Of a stretch of DNA of 64,000 nucleotides, positions 28,031 to 37,375 are shown piece by piece. The notes beneath the pieces were generated by a model. That model was not told where the DNA came from and ran no database searches. It saw only the letters and a program-made list of their open reading frames with translations. The stretch's first letter is position 1. Each line of letters begins with the position of its first letter. This stretch comes from Paralcaligenes sp. KSB-10. Lineage in GTDB: Bacteria > Pseudomonadota > Gammaproteobacteria > Burkholderiales > Burkholderiaceae_B. A program made the position numbers and the translations under genes. The stretch is taken from the NCBI RefSeq assembly GCF_021266465.1, contig NZ_CP089848.1:3720001-3784000 (forward strand). Reading direction: 5' to 3'.

Positions 28031-28864
28031 TCACCGCTTGGGCACCTCTCGTGCCGCCACACCCTCGTACGTGGGCAGATACTGTCGCGGAATCGGCCCC
28101 TTGTTGCGGCCGCCTTGCCCGCTTTGCTCCCACGCATGGGCCAGAATCCCAACCGAGCGCGACAGACAGAAAATTCCCCGCGCCAGCGGCGCCGGAAAAC
28201 CCAGCTCGGCATAGATAACCGCGCTTGCGCCATCGATATTCATCGGAATCCGCTTGCCCTTTTGCGCCGACAGCTCGCGTTCCACGGCCCTGGCAATCGC
28301 CGCGAACCGCCCCGACACCTCGCCCTGCGCCGCGGCCTCGTCCACCAGCTCCAGCAATCGCGGCGCGCGCGGATCGACAGGATGGAAGCGGTGTCCGAAG
28401 CCCGGTATATATTTACCGTGGTTCTCCGTAAAGTCCGCCAACACCTTCCGGACCGCCGCGGTCTCGTCCTGGCCCTCGGCAACAAGCGCCGCGATATCGT
28501 GATACACGCCCACCGCCTGCTCGCCCGCGCCGCCGTGCACATCGCCCAGCACATTCACGGCCGAACCCATCGCATTGTTCAGGCCCACACCGCAGGTAAC
28601 CGCCATGCGCGCTATGGCAATGCTCGGGGCTTGCGGCCCATGATCCACCGAAGATACCAGGGCCGCCTCCAGCAGCGCGCCTTGCGCCCGGCTGGGCAAA
28701 TCGCCGCGCAGCATCAGCCAGATCATTTCCGCAAAACCGATTTTGCCGATCAGGTCCTGAATCGCATAGCCGCGATAGCGGATGCTGCCGGGCTTCATAT
28801 CGATGATTTCGGTGCGCCACCAATCCTTGCTGGCCTGCCCATCGTCGGGTGTCTGTGTAGTCAT
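28031..28864 (-). CDS. Citryl-CoA lyase-like protein (short citrate synthase superfamily member)
   Basis: A 277-residue protein with the citrate-synthase fold but ~150 residues shorter than citrate synthase. It keeps the active-site blocks: NVLGDVHGGAGEQAVG (first His), KYIPGFGHRFHPVDPRAPRL (second His and Arg) and MNIDGASAVIYAELGFP (Asp-containing region). Short members of this group are annotated as citryl-CoA lyases, by analogy to the C-terminal domain of ATP-citrate lyase, and would cleave a citryl- or citramalyl-type CoA ester. The upstream CoA-transferase overlaps it by 4 nt, so activation as a CoA thioester followed by C-C cleavage (or the reverse) is a coherent pair. The true substrate is unknown. 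Confidence 0.82.
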   Translation of the reverse strand: MTTQTPDDGQASKDWWRTEIIDMKPGSIRYRGYAIQDLIGKIGFAEMIWLMLRGDLPSRAQGALLEAALVSSVDHGPQAPSIAIARMAVTCGVGLNNAMGSAVNVLGDVHGGAGEQAVGVYHDIAALVAEGQDETAAVRKVLADFTENHGKYIPGFGHRFHPVDPRAPRLLELVDEAAAQGEVSGRFAAIARAVERELSAQKGKRIPMNIDGASAVIYAELGFPAPLARGIFCLSRSVGILAHAWEQSGQGGRNKGPIPRQYLPTYEGVAAREVPKR

Positions 28865-30060
28865 ACTATGCCTTCCTGGTTGAAGCGGGCGATATCCTCG
28901 CGAGAATAGCCCAACTGCTCAAGCAACTGCTCAGTGTCCTGGCCCAGCACAGGCGGGGGCAGATCGACTGCCGGGGCTTTATTGTCGAGCTTGATGCCGC
29001 TGCGCACAATCCGGATATCGCGATCCACGCCAGGCACATTCTCGAAATTGGCAATCATGCCGCGCTCGCTTATTTGCGGGTGCGCCAGCACGTCCTTGAC
29101 CTCGTAGACCGGCCCCGCCGGAATGCCGGCGGCCGTCAGCAAAGGCCACCATTCAGTCGCCGGTCGACTGGCCAGGGCCTGTTCAATCAGTTCCTTCAAA
29201 AGCCGGCGATTCTGCAGGCGCGATTCTCTCAGCGCAAAACGGCTGTCCGCCGCCAGATCGTCGCAGCCCAGAATCCCGCACAATGCCTCGAATTGCTCCT
29301 GCTTGTTCGCGGCAATATTCAGCAGGCCGTCGCCCGTCCTGAAGGTTCCGGACGGACTGGCCGTAATGTTCTCGTTGCCCATGGGCCGCGGCTCCTGCCC
29401 CGCATTCAGGTAGTTGGACACAGCCCAGCCCATCGTGGCAATGACCGATTCCAGCATCGACACATCGATGAATTGCGCCTCGCTGCGGGACGTATCGGCC
29501 AATGCCGCCGCCACCGCGAATGCGGCAGTCAGGCCGCCGATCGTATCCGCCATCGGGTAGCCGACCCGGTACGGCGCGTTGTCGGGGCCTCCGGTGATGC
29601 TCATCGTTCCCGACATGCCCTGAATGATCTGGTCGTAGGCCGGCAGGTTTTTCAGAGGGCCATCCTGCCCGAAGCCTGAAATTGCGCAATAAACCAGTCG
29701 CGGCTGGTGCTGGCGCAGTACCTTGAAGCCCAGCCCCAGGCGGTCCATGACCCCGGGCCTGAAATTCTCGATGAGCACATCGGCGTCCTTGACCAGGCGC
29801 AGGAATATTTCCTTGCCTTCGGCTTTTTTCAGATTGAGGGTAATGGAGCGCTTGCCGGCGTTCTGCGCCAGGAACGAAAGGCCCATGAGCCGGTTGTTCA
29901 GGTCCGGGTCGGCGCCCAGTTGCCGCGCCAGGTCGCCGGCGCCTGGCGTTTCCACCTTGATGACATCAGCTCCCATCAACGCCAGCTGATGGCCGCAGAA
30001 AGGCCCCGCAAGGACATTGGTCAGGTCCAGGACCCGGATGTTTTTTAATGGTTTTGTCAT
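28861..30060 (-). CDS. CaiB/BaiF (family III) CoA-transferase
   Basis: A 399-residue class III CoA-transferase. It shows LDLTNVLAGPFCGHQLALMGADVIKVE, LNLKKAEGKEIFLRLVKDADVLIENFRPG, YCAISGFGQDGPLKNLPAYD and YRVGYPMADTIGGL. These enzymes move CoA between carboxylates such as succinyl-CoA and a hydroxy-diacid. It overlaps the citrate-synthase-fold lyase gene downstream by 4 nt (ATGA), so the products very likely work in sequence. A Bug receptor gene lies 66 bp upstream. Confidence 0.92.
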   Translation of the reverse strand: MTKPLKNIRVLDLTNVLAGPFCGHQLALMGADVIKVETPGAGDLARQLGADPDLNNRLMGLSFLAQNAGKRSITLNLKKAEGKEIFLRLVKDADVLIENFRPGVMDRLGLGFKVLRQHQPRLVYCAISGFGQDGPLKNLPAYDQIIQGMSGTMSITGGPDNAPYRVGYPMADTIGGLTAAFAVAAALADTSRSEAQFIDVSMLESVIATMGWAVSNYLNAGQEPRPMGNENITASPSGTFRTGDGLLNIAANKQEQFEALCGILGCDDLAADSRFALRESRLQNRRLLKELIEQALASRPATEWWPLLTAAGIPAGPVYEVKDVLAHPQISERGMIANFENVPGVDRDIRIVRSGIKLDNKAPAVDLPPPVLGQDTEQLLEQLGYSREDIARFNQEGIV

Positions 30061-30126
30061 GATGAAGACATGCGGGTCCGTGCCGAATCGGCAGAGTGAG
30101 GCGGGGTTCAGGCCGCCCCGGGTTTC

Positions 30127-31107
30127 TTAGTTGTTAATGGTCAGATGAGCTTCTTTGATGATCTTGGACCATTTGGCCGAGTCCTTTTCGATCGTCTTGC
30201 CAAATTCATTGACGGATCCGCCCAGCACCACATTGCCTTCGTCCATGATCTTGTCGCGCAGAGTCTGCCCTTTCAGCACTTCATTGATATGCGAATTGAG
30301 CAATTCGATGACTTCTTTGGGCGTTCCCGCGGGCACCAGGATACCTGTGAGCGATGCCGATTCAAATCCGGGCAGCGTGTTCGCCAGGGGAGGGACATTG
30401 GGGAACTGGGGGATGGACTGCAACGTGGTGATCGCCAGCATCCTGACGTTGGCGTTTTTCAACTGAGGCAGCGCAGCGGGCGCCGAGGCGAAGAAAGCGT
30501 CGACCTGGCCTCCCAGCAAATCGGTCATGGCCGGCGATGCGCCCTTGTAGGGCACGTTCAGGACTTCCAGGCCGGCTTCCTTGGCGAAGAAGCGGCCGGT
30601 GATGTCGCCCACGGTACCAGTGCCGGCGTTGCCTATGGTCAACTTGCCCGGATTGGCTTTGGCGTACTTGATGAGTTCGGCAACCGATTTATAGGGCTTG
30701 TCGGCCCGCACCACCAATACCATGGGCTGCGAAGCCACGGAGGCGACCGGCGCGAAATCCTTGGCGACGTTGTACGAGATTTTCTTGTACAGGTAGGGGT
30801 TGATCGACAGGTTCGACGTTTGGCCCAGCGCCATGGTGTAGCCATTGGGCGCCGACCGGGCCAGCGCGCCCATGCCCACCGTGCCGCCCGCACCCGGACG
30901 ATTCTCGACAATCACGTCCCAGCCGTATTTTTTCGACAAGGCGGTGCCCAGGAATCGGGCCATGGTGTCCGTGCCGCCGCCGGGAGGGAACGGTACCACC
31001 AGCTTGATGGGCTGGCTGGGGTAGGCTTCGGCGTGGGCTCCGGGCGCCGCGACCAGGATGCTGGCCAGCATCGACGCGGCAGCCAGGAATGTGCGTGTTT
31101 GAATCAT
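30127..31107 (-). CDS. Bug-family periplasmic solute receptor (TctC-like)
   Basis: A 326-residue receptor. It has a signal peptide MIQTRTFLAAASMLASILV with a probable AHA/EAY cleavage region, then YPSQPIKLVVPFPPGGGTDT and VENRPGAGGTVGMGALARS. ATG 31107 is chosen over the frame extension to 31167 because GAGGAG lies 5 nt upstream and the signal peptide begins there. It sits inside the five-gene operon from 32871 to 28031 and probably captures the diacid that the CoA-transferase activates. Confidence 0.92.
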   Translation of the reverse strand: MIQTRTFLAAASMLASILVAAPGAHAEAYPSQPIKLVVPFPPGGGTDTMARFLGTALSKKYGWDVIVENRPGAGGTVGMGALARSAPNGYTMALGQTSNLSINPYLYKKISYNVAKDFAPVASVASQPMVLVVRADKPYKSVAELIKYAKANPGKLTIGNAGTGTVGDITGRFFAKEAGLEVLNVPYKGASPAMTDLLGGQVDAFFASAPAALPQLKNANVRMLAITTLQSIPQFPNVPPLANTLPGFESASLTGILVPAGTPKEVIELLNSHINEVLKGQTLRDKIMDEGNVVLGGSVNEFGKTIEKDSAKWSKIIKEAHLTINN

Positions 31108-31173
31108 GAAATCTCCTCGATTTTTTATGAATAAAAATATCCAGCGGGTTCTGGATGAATCGCCCAACCGGGC

Positions 31174-31881
31174 TTAAATAGGCAGGCCCTTGGCCCGCAA
31201 GACGGCATCGAACCGCTCTGGGTCCGAGCTTCCTTTTTCGTTGGAAAGGCGGATGGCCGCTTCTTTTTCCAGGTGCGCACGCACGCGCGGCAGCAAGGCT
31301 TGTACTTCATCGGCCGGAATGCAGATCACTCCATCGGCATCGCCCAATATCAGGTCGCCTGCGTGCACGACCATGCCCGCGCAGGCCACGGGAATATTGA
31401 TTTGTCCCGGGCCGTCCTTGCTGGGGCCGCGATGCGTGTGGCCTTTGGCGAACACCGGCATCTTGCCGTCGGCCCACTCGGCCAGATCGCGAATCGCGGC
31501 GTCCAGGACAAAGCCGCCTATCTTTTTGGTCAGGGCCGTGGTGCGCATCAGGCCGCCGACCAGAGCCTGCGACACATCGCCGCCGCCATCGATCACAATA
31601 ATGTCGCCGGGCCGGGACATCATGAAGGCCTTGTGTATCATCAGGTTGTCGCCTGGCCGCACACGCACGGTCAGCGCCCGGCCGCACATGATTCGATGCA
31701 CATCGTTGTGATAGGCGCGCAAGCCTTGCGCACCAATGATGCGCCCCATGCAATCGCCGGCAACGGCCACCGGAATATCGGCAAACGACGCAATCAGGCT
31801 GTCGCTCAAGAGCGCAGGCATTTCATTAATACGATAACCGGTCGGCCATTGGCCGGCTTCGGGAGGGCTTGCTTCGGGCAT
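31174..31881 (-). CDS. RraA-like / 4-carboxy-4-hydroxy-2-oxoadipate aldolase family protein
   Basis: A 235-residue member of the RraA/HMG-CHA aldolase family (often misnamed demethylmenaquinone methyltransferase). It carries PGDIIVIDGGGDVSQALVGGL and the metal/pyruvate site GFVLDAAIRDLAEW (RD), followed by GDADGVICIPADE. Catalytic members split 4-hydroxy-4-methyl-2-oxoglutarate or related acids into pyruvate plus a ketoacid; others are RNase E inhibitors. Operon context with a CoA-transferase and dehydrogenase favours an aldolase. The ATG follows the upstream TAA with no gap. Confidence 0.82.
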   Translation of the reverse strand: MPEASPPEAGQWPTGYRINEMPALLSDSLIASFADIPVAVAGDCMGRIIGAQGLRAYHNDVHRIMCGRALTVRVRPGDNLMIHKAFMMSRPGDIIVIDGGGDVSQALVGGLMRTTALTKKIGGFVLDAAIRDLAEWADGKMPVFAKGHTHRGPSKDGPGQINIPVACAGMVVHAGDLILGDADGVICIPADEVQALLPRVRAHLEKEAAIRLSNEKGSSDPERFDAVLRAKGLPI

Positions 31882-32871
31882 TTACGTTCCTTTGTGTTGG
31901 AGGTTCAGGCTGCTGTAGTTCACGACGCTGGCTGCCGTGATTTCATTGCGCTTCAGGTAGCCCAGCGCGTTGTTCACCGCGCCCACCGCCATGGCGGCCA
32001 GGGCGGCCGGCGTCGATCCACCCACGTGCGGGGTCAGCACGACATTGCTCATCTGCCGCAAGGGGCTGTCGGCGGGCGTGGGCTCCACCGCCGTGGTATC
32101 CAGTCCCGCGGCAAATAGCTTTTTACTGCGTAATGCCTCGATCAGGGCGATTTCATCGACGACTTCGCCGCGCGCCGTGTTCACGACAATAGCCTGTTCG
32201 GGCAACAGGGCCAGTTGATCCTTGCCGATCAGGCCTTGCGTAGCCTGGGTCAGGGGAACGTGCAGGCTCAGTATCTGGGCGCGGGCCAGCAGATCGTCCA
32301 GGCTTGCCGTCAGTTCCACGCCATCTTGCATGTCGGCGGCCTTGGCATAAGGGTCGTACGCGCATACGCGCATGCCGATCGCCTGGCAAATACGCGCCAC
32401 AATCCGGCCGATTTGCCCGTAGCCTATCAGCCCCACCGTCCGGCCTTTCAGTTCCAGCCCGTTTTGCCGGCGCGGCCACTGGCCCGCCTTGATTTCGCTG
32501 TCCATATGAGGGATGGATCGCGCCGCGCTGAGCATCAGGCCCACGGCCATTTCGGCGACCGACTGGGCATTGGCCCCCGGCGTCGAAAAAACCGGTATTT
32601 GCCGTGCCGTGCAGCTGGCCACATCGATATTATTGACGCCGATTCCGTGTTTCGAGACTACCTTCAGGGTGTCGCATGACGCAATCGCTTCGCGCGTCAG
32701 CGCAACGGTCCTGGAAATGACGCCGTCGACCTTTTCGCTGCGCAGAATGCGTTCGACTTCCGCGGGCGAGCCGTCTCCTTCCAGAAACAGGGTCCTGCAG
32801 CCTTCCCGGTCCAGGATGGCCAGGCCCTCTGGGCTAAGAGTGCGCGCGGTAATAAAAATGGTGTAGGACAT
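31882..32871 (-). CDS. D-isomer 2-hydroxyacid dehydrogenase (PGDH-like)
   Basis: A 329-residue NAD-dependent dehydrogenase with GLIGYGQIGRIVARICQAIG, NTARGEVVDEIALIEAL (Arg) and LTPHVGGSTPAALAAMA (His). Family members oxidise 2-hydroxyacids to 2-ketoacids, which an RraA-type aldolase downstream could then cleave. It is the first gene of the operon and divergent from a LysR gene across 94 bp that contain a likely LysR site. Confidence 0.87.
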   Translation of the reverse strand: MSYTIFITARTLSPEGLAILDREGCRTLFLEGDGSPAEVERILRSEKVDGVISRTVALTREAIASCDTLKVVSKHGIGVNNIDVASCTARQIPVFSTPGANAQSVAEMAVGLMLSAARSIPHMDSEIKAGQWPRRQNGLELKGRTVGLIGYGQIGRIVARICQAIGMRVCAYDPYAKAADMQDGVELTASLDDLLARAQILSLHVPLTQATQGLIGKDQLALLPEQAIVVNTARGEVVDEIALIEALRSKKLFAAGLDTTAVEPTPADSPLRQMSNVVLTPHVGGSTPAALAAMAVGAVNNALGYLKRNEITAASVVNYSSLNLQHKGT

Positions 32872-32943
32872 TATTTGGATTCATGTAGGCAAGAGGACCG
32901 TGGTGGCCATTAAATCCAATTACTGATATAAACGTCTATTCGA

Positions 32944-32963
32944 TAATTGTGATGGATCAATTA
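32944..32963. promoter_or_regulatory. Putative LysR-type operator before the regulator start
   Basis: TAATTG (32944-32949) and CAATTA (32958-32963) form a 6-bp perfect inverted repeat with an 8-nt spacer, ending 2 nt before the LysR start codon. It fits the T-N11-A style of LysR boxes and the divergent arrangement. Binding is inferred only. Confidence 0.45.
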
Positions 32964-32965
32964 CC

Positions 32966-33958
32966 ATGGGTTATGAATTGAACATCGAAATTCGCGATCT
33001 TCGCTACTTCGAGACGATTGCCGAATTGGGGCACTTGGGCAAGGCCGCCGATGTGCTGTGCCGCAGCCAGCCCGCCCTGACCAAATGCATACACCGGCTG
33101 GAAAGTGAAATAGGGGCGGCGCTTTTCGAGCGCAAGGGCAGGGGCCTGGAGCTGACCGCGGTGGGCAGGGAGTTTTATATCCGGGCCTCGAAAATCTGCG
33201 AGGCCAGCGACCGCTATCTAAGCGATATGAAGGAATTCATTGCCGGCTCGGTAGGCAAGGTGCGGGTGGGCTGCGGGCCGATTACGGCCGATTATCTGCT
33301 GCCCATCATCTGCAACCTGGTGCTGCGACATGCTCCGCAGGTTTCGCTGGAAATCATGATCAACACCAATTATTTCCTGAAAGAGCAGATCAAGCTCGAC
33401 CGGCTCGACCTGATTGTGGGGGTGGTCACCGACGATGACGAATTCAGGCATCAGGCCTTCATTGACGATACGGTGGTGGTGGCGGCGCGCAGGGACCACC
33501 CGATTTTCAGATCGGGACGTGTGAAATTGCCCAATCTGCTGGACTATCAATGGATACTGCCCACCACCTTTGTCGGCAGCAGGAGGTGGCTGGACAATGT
33601 TTTCCTGGCGCACAAGCTTGAACGGCCCAGCGCTCATATCGAGACCAATTCGCTGCCCTCGATTCACGACGTCATAGGCAGTACGGACCTGTTGTGTTTC
33701 CTGTCGAGGCTCACGCTGGAGCACCCCAAGACTCGCGGCATGCTCAAAGAGGTCAAGTTGAAAGAAACCACCATGGTGCGCAAATTGGGTCTTACCTACC
33801 CGCACGGATCCCTGACGCCGGCCACCGCCAAACTGATCGAACTGCTCAACCAGCATCACGGCGCCCATACCGCCACCGTCGTCGACGGCGCCTATCCCGT
33901 GGACATTGTCGGCGCCGATATGCGAGAGCCCGCAAGGGGCTCCTCCACGAATCCGTAA
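32966..33958 (+). CDS. LysR-type transcriptional regulator
   Basis: A 330-residue LysR protein. The N-terminal winged helix reads DLRYFETIAELGHLGKAADVL then SQPALTKCIHRLESEIGAALF; the effector-binding domain follows from about residue 100. It is divergent from the hydroxyacid dehydrogenase-aldolase-Bug-CoA-transferase-lyase operon and is the natural candidate to activate it in response to its substrate. The start ATG 32966 directly follows a palindrome at 32944-32963; MNIEIRDL-type starts slightly downstream are less likely because no Met follows before the helix-turn-helix. Confidence 0.92.
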   Translation: MGYELNIEIRDLRYFETIAELGHLGKAADVLCRSQPALTKCIHRLESEIGAALFERKGRGLELTAVGREFYIRASKICEASDRYLSDMKEFIAGSVGKVRVGCGPITADYLLPIICNLVLRHAPQVSLEIMINTNYFLKEQIKLDRLDLIVGVVTDDDEFRHQAFIDDTVVVAARRDHPIFRSGRVKLPNLLDYQWILPTTFVGSRRWLDNVFLAHKLERPSAHIETNSLPSIHDVIGSTDLLCFLSRLTLEHPKTRGMLKEVKLKETTMVRKLGLTYPHGSLTPATAKLIELLNQHHGAHTATVVDGAYPVDIVGADMREPARGSSTNP

Positions 33959-34144
33959 GGACTTCCCTGCGAGCCTGACGCGGATCGGTCATGCATTCAT
34001 GCCGCTCCCGGCATGGTTCGCTTTCGGCTGGATGTCAGGTAGCGCCCGCAGGCTTGCGCTACAGTTATACCTTACAGGCACATCGCATTTCATAAGCCGG
34101 GCCGGCACATGGCCTGCACAAGAAAACTGCAAGGAGACGCGGTC

Positions 34145-35764
34145 ATGGTGGCTCAGGCACCACAAACTACAAATCTGGAGTTTGATTACATTATTGTGGG
34201 CGCCGGATCCGCAGGCTGCCTGGTGGCCAATCGCTTGTCGGCGAATCCGGCGCACAAGGTCTTGCTGCTCGAGGCCGGCGGCCGCGACAACTGGCGCTGG
34301 ATCCATATCCCGGTCGGCTACCTGTATTGCATCGGCAATCCGCGCACCGACTGGTGCTACCGCACGCAGCCCGACCCGGGCATCAATAACCGCACTCTGG
34401 GCTACCCGCGCGGGCGAGTACTGGGTGGCAGCTCGTCCATCAATGGCATGGTCTACATGCGCGGGCAGGCGGCCGATTACGACGGCTGGGCGGCGCTGGG
34501 CAACGCGGGCTGGGGCTGGGAAGATGTTTTGCCGGTTTTCAAGCGGGTTGAAGACCACCACGCCGGCACCAGCGAGTTTCATGGCGCTTCCGGCACGTGG
34601 CGCGTCGAGCGCCAGCGCCTGTCCTGGGAGGTGCTCGACGCGTTCCGCCAGGCGGCGGCGCAAGCCGACATTCCGGCCATCGATGATTTCAATCGCGGCG
34701 ACAACGAAGGCTGCGCTTATTTCGAGGTCAACCAGCGGCGCGGTGTTCGTTGGACCGCAGCCAAGGCATTTCTGCATCCCATCGCCAACCGCCCGAATTT
34801 GACCGTGCTGACCGGCGCCGAGGCCCAGCGCATTGTCTTTGCCGAACGCCGGGCCGACGGCATCAGCTTCCTGCATGACGGCGAAAAGCGTTTCGCCCGT
34901 GCCCGCGCCGAGGTAATCCTGTCGGCGGGCTCGATCGGGTCGGTTCAACTGCTGCAGGTATCGGGGGTCGGGCCGGGGCCTTTGCTGCAATCGCTGGGAA
35001 TCCCGGTGGTGCATGACTCGCCGGGAGTGGGCCAGAACCTGCAGGATCACTTGCAGTTGCGCCTGATCTACAAGGTGCAAAACGCCAAGACGCTGAATAC
35101 CATGGTGTCGTCATGGTGGGGCAAGGCCAAGATAGGCCTGCAGTATGCATTGCAAAAAAGCGGACCCCTGTCCATGGCGCCATCGCAGTTGGGGGCGTTT
35201 GCCCGATCCGGCCCCGATCAAAGCCGTGCCAATCTCGAATATCACGTGCAGCCTTTGTCGCTGGAAAAGTTCGGCGACGACTTGCATGACTTTCCGGCCA
35301 TTACGGCGTCGGTTGCCAATCTGCGTCCTACCAGCCGCGGGCATGTGCAAATTACCTCGCCGGATGCCGCCGATGCTCCCGCCATCCTGTGCAATTATCT
35401 GCAAACCGAAGAAGATCGCCGCATTGCCGCCGACAGCATACGCCTGACGCGCAAGATCGTGGCGCAGCCCGCGCTGGCCAAATATCAGCCGCAGGAATAC
35501 AAGCCTGGCGCGGCGATGTCTACGCAGGCCGAGCTGGAAGCGGCCGCCGGCGAGATCGGCACCACGATTTTTCACCCGGTGGGCACGTGCAAGATGGGCG
35601 TTGATCCCCTGGCGGTGGTCGACCCTGAACTGCGCGTGCTGGGCGTGCAGAATCTGCGTGTGATCGATGCATCGATCATGCCTACCATTACCTCTGGCAA
35701 CACCAACTCGCCGACCATCATGATTGCCGAGAAGGGCGCGCAGTTTATTCTGGCCGCGAATTGA
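34145..35764 (+). CDS. GMC family oxidoreductase (choline dehydrogenase-like flavoprotein)
   Basis: A 539-residue FAD enzyme. The dinucleotide fold FDYIIVGAGSAGCLVANRLS lies near the N-terminus, followed by LLLEAGGRD, GRVLGGSSSINGMVYMRG (GMC signature 1) and ILSAGSIGSVQLLQVSGVG (GMC signature 2). The C-terminal active-site region reads FHPVGTCKMGVDPLAVVD and NTNSPTIMIAEKGA. The family oxidises alcohols such as choline, alkanols or sugar derivatives; the substrate is not defined here. ATG 34145 has AGGAG 8 nt upstream and is preferred over an in-frame start at 34109. Confidence 0.92.
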   Translation: MVAQAPQTTNLEFDYIIVGAGSAGCLVANRLSANPAHKVLLLEAGGRDNWRWIHIPVGYLYCIGNPRTDWCYRTQPDPGINNRTLGYPRGRVLGGSSSINGMVYMRGQAADYDGWAALGNAGWGWEDVLPVFKRVEDHHAGTSEFHGASGTWRVERQRLSWEVLDAFRQAAAQADIPAIDDFNRGDNEGCAYFEVNQRRGVRWTAAKAFLHPIANRPNLTVLTGAEAQRIVFAERRADGISFLHDGEKRFARARAEVILSAGSIGSVQLLQVSGVGPGPLLQSLGIPVVHDSPGVGQNLQDHLQLRLIYKVQNAKTLNTMVSSWWGKAKIGLQYALQKSGPLSMAPSQLGAFARSGPDQSRANLEYHVQPLSLEKFGDDLHDFPAITASVANLRPTSRGHVQITSPDAADAPAILCNYLQTEEDRRIAADSIRLTRKIVAQPALAKYQPQEYKPGAAMSTQAELEAAAGEIGTTIFHPVGTCKMGVDPLAVVDPELRVLGVQNLRVIDASIMPTITSGNTNSPTIMIAEKGAQFILAAN

Positions 35765-35957
35765 AGGGTTCGGCGGGACAGGCTGACAATTTTCTGAATG
35801 TTCGTGCGACAATTCGCTCTGGCCCCGCGATGCTTGTACATGTGGTCCGCGTACCTTGCCGGATTGCAAACCTTCTCTGGCCAAAAACATACACAATATG
35901 TGTGCCAGCCCGCGCCAGTGCGGCTTTGCGCTGTTCCCTCCATAAGGTTTATCAGTA

Positions 35958-37268
35958 ATGCCAAATCCGATCGAGCTTGTTGCAACCATCTTGTTTGCGA
36001 TCGCCATCATCCATACGTTCTCCGTGCCGATCTTTGCGCGAATGGCGCATCGTGGCAGCCGCCACGCCGGTCTGTGGCATTTGCTGTCCGAAGTCGAGGC
36101 GGTATTCGGAGTATGGGCGTTTATTGTGCTCGTGATCATGGCATTGATGGCGGGCGTCGATCATACCGTCCACTACATGGATACACGCAACTTCACCGAG
36201 CCTGCATTTGTATTCGCAATTATGGTGGTGGCTGCCAGTCGTCCCATTCTTGATTTGGTGGGTGTTGTGGTGCGTGGCGTGGCCAGAATCCTGCCGGTGC
36301 GTGCCGAGCTGGCCACTTTTTTCGTAACCCTGTCGCTGGTGCCCCTGTCCGGTTCATTCATTACTGAACCGGCCGCCATGACTCTGGCGGCCTTGCTGTT
36401 GCGCGATGGCTATTTCAAGCGGTCCAGGCATACCGGGTTCAAGTACCTGACGCTGGGTGTATTGTTTGTGAATGTGTCGATAGGCGGGGTCCTGACCTCG
36501 TACGCGGCGCCTCCGGTGCTGATGGTGGCGCATACCTTTGGCTGGGATGCCGCGCACATGGCGACGCATTTTGGCTGGCGCGCGGCCAGCGCGGTCATTA
36601 TCAATGCCGGTGTTCTTACGCTGATATTCCGCAAATACCTGATCGAGGGGAATCATGCGGCGAACGAGGCTGCGAGCGGTAGTGCGGATGTGGTCGACGC
36701 TGCGGCCGGGAAGGCGCGGCCCGATGTGCCTTTGGCCGTCATGGCGGTTCATTTATTGTTTCTGCTGGGCATTGTGCTGGGCGCCCATCACCCCACTATT
36801 TTCATGGGGCTCCTGCTGTTCTTTATCGGCTATACCGAAGCCTACAAGCGCCACCAGAATCCTTTGATGATTAAAGAAGGCCTGATGGTGGGCTTTTTCC
36901 TGGCTGGCCTGGTGGTGTTGGGCGGCTTGCAGAAGTGGTGGCTGCAGGACTTGCTGGCAGGTCTCGAGCCTGTGGTCCTGTACTGGGGGGCGACAGCCTT
37001 GACGGCGATTACCGATAACGCGGCGCTGACCTATCTGGGTTCCCTGGTCGACGGCACGAGTGATCTATGGCGCTATATGCTGGTGGCCGGCGCCGTGACC
37101 GGCGGCGGCTTGACCGTAATCGCCAACGCACCCAATCCCGCGGGTTTTTCGATTCTCAAGAATTACTTTCCGGATGGCGCTATTTCACCTTTGAAGCTAT
37201 TGTGCTCGGCGCTGGTTCCCACGCTGGTCGCCGCGTTTATGTTTCTGCTGCCGAACGCCTTCAGTTAG
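35958..37268 (+). CDS. Putative Na+/H+ antiporter (multi-pass membrane protein)
   Basis: A 436-residue integral membrane protein with about ten hydrophobic segments, from ELVATILFAIAIIHTFSVPIF to the C-terminal LCSALVPTLVAAFMFLLPNAF. It matches the family called putative Na+/H+ antiporter (the DUF1504 group), with conserved polar positions in LSGSFITEPAAMTLAAL, TAITDNAALTYLGSL and VIANAPNPAGFSILKN. The transported ion is inferred from the family name only. The stop codon TAG (37266-37268) is also the tip of the palindromic element that follows, as for hutH. Confidence 0.82.
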   Translation: MPNPIELVATILFAIAIIHTFSVPIFARMAHRGSRHAGLWHLLSEVEAVFGVWAFIVLVIMALMAGVDHTVHYMDTRNFTEPAFVFAIMVVAASRPILDLVGVVVRGVARILPVRAELATFFVTLSLVPLSGSFITEPAAMTLAALLLRDGYFKRSRHTGFKYLTLGVLFVNVSIGGVLTSYAAPPVLMVAHTFGWDAAHMATHFGWRAASAVIINAGVLTLIFRKYLIEGNHAANEAASGSADVVDAAAGKARPDVPLAVMAVHLLFLLGIVLGAHHPTIFMGLLLFFIGYTEAYKRHQNPLMIKEGLMVGFFLAGLVVLGGLQKWWLQDLLAGLEPVVLYWGATALTAITDNAALTYLGSLVDGTSDLWRYMLVAGAVTGGGLTVIANAPNPAGFSILKNYFPDGAISPLKLLCSALVPTLVAAFMFLLPNAFS

Positions 37269-37375
37269 AGTATTTTTGGTTTAGGTGTTTACGGGGCTGG
37301 ACGCGTTTCAGTGGCTTTCGTTTTGAGCTGCTCAGGTCTGAGTTTATTACTTTGGGCGGTTAATTCTATAAAGAC

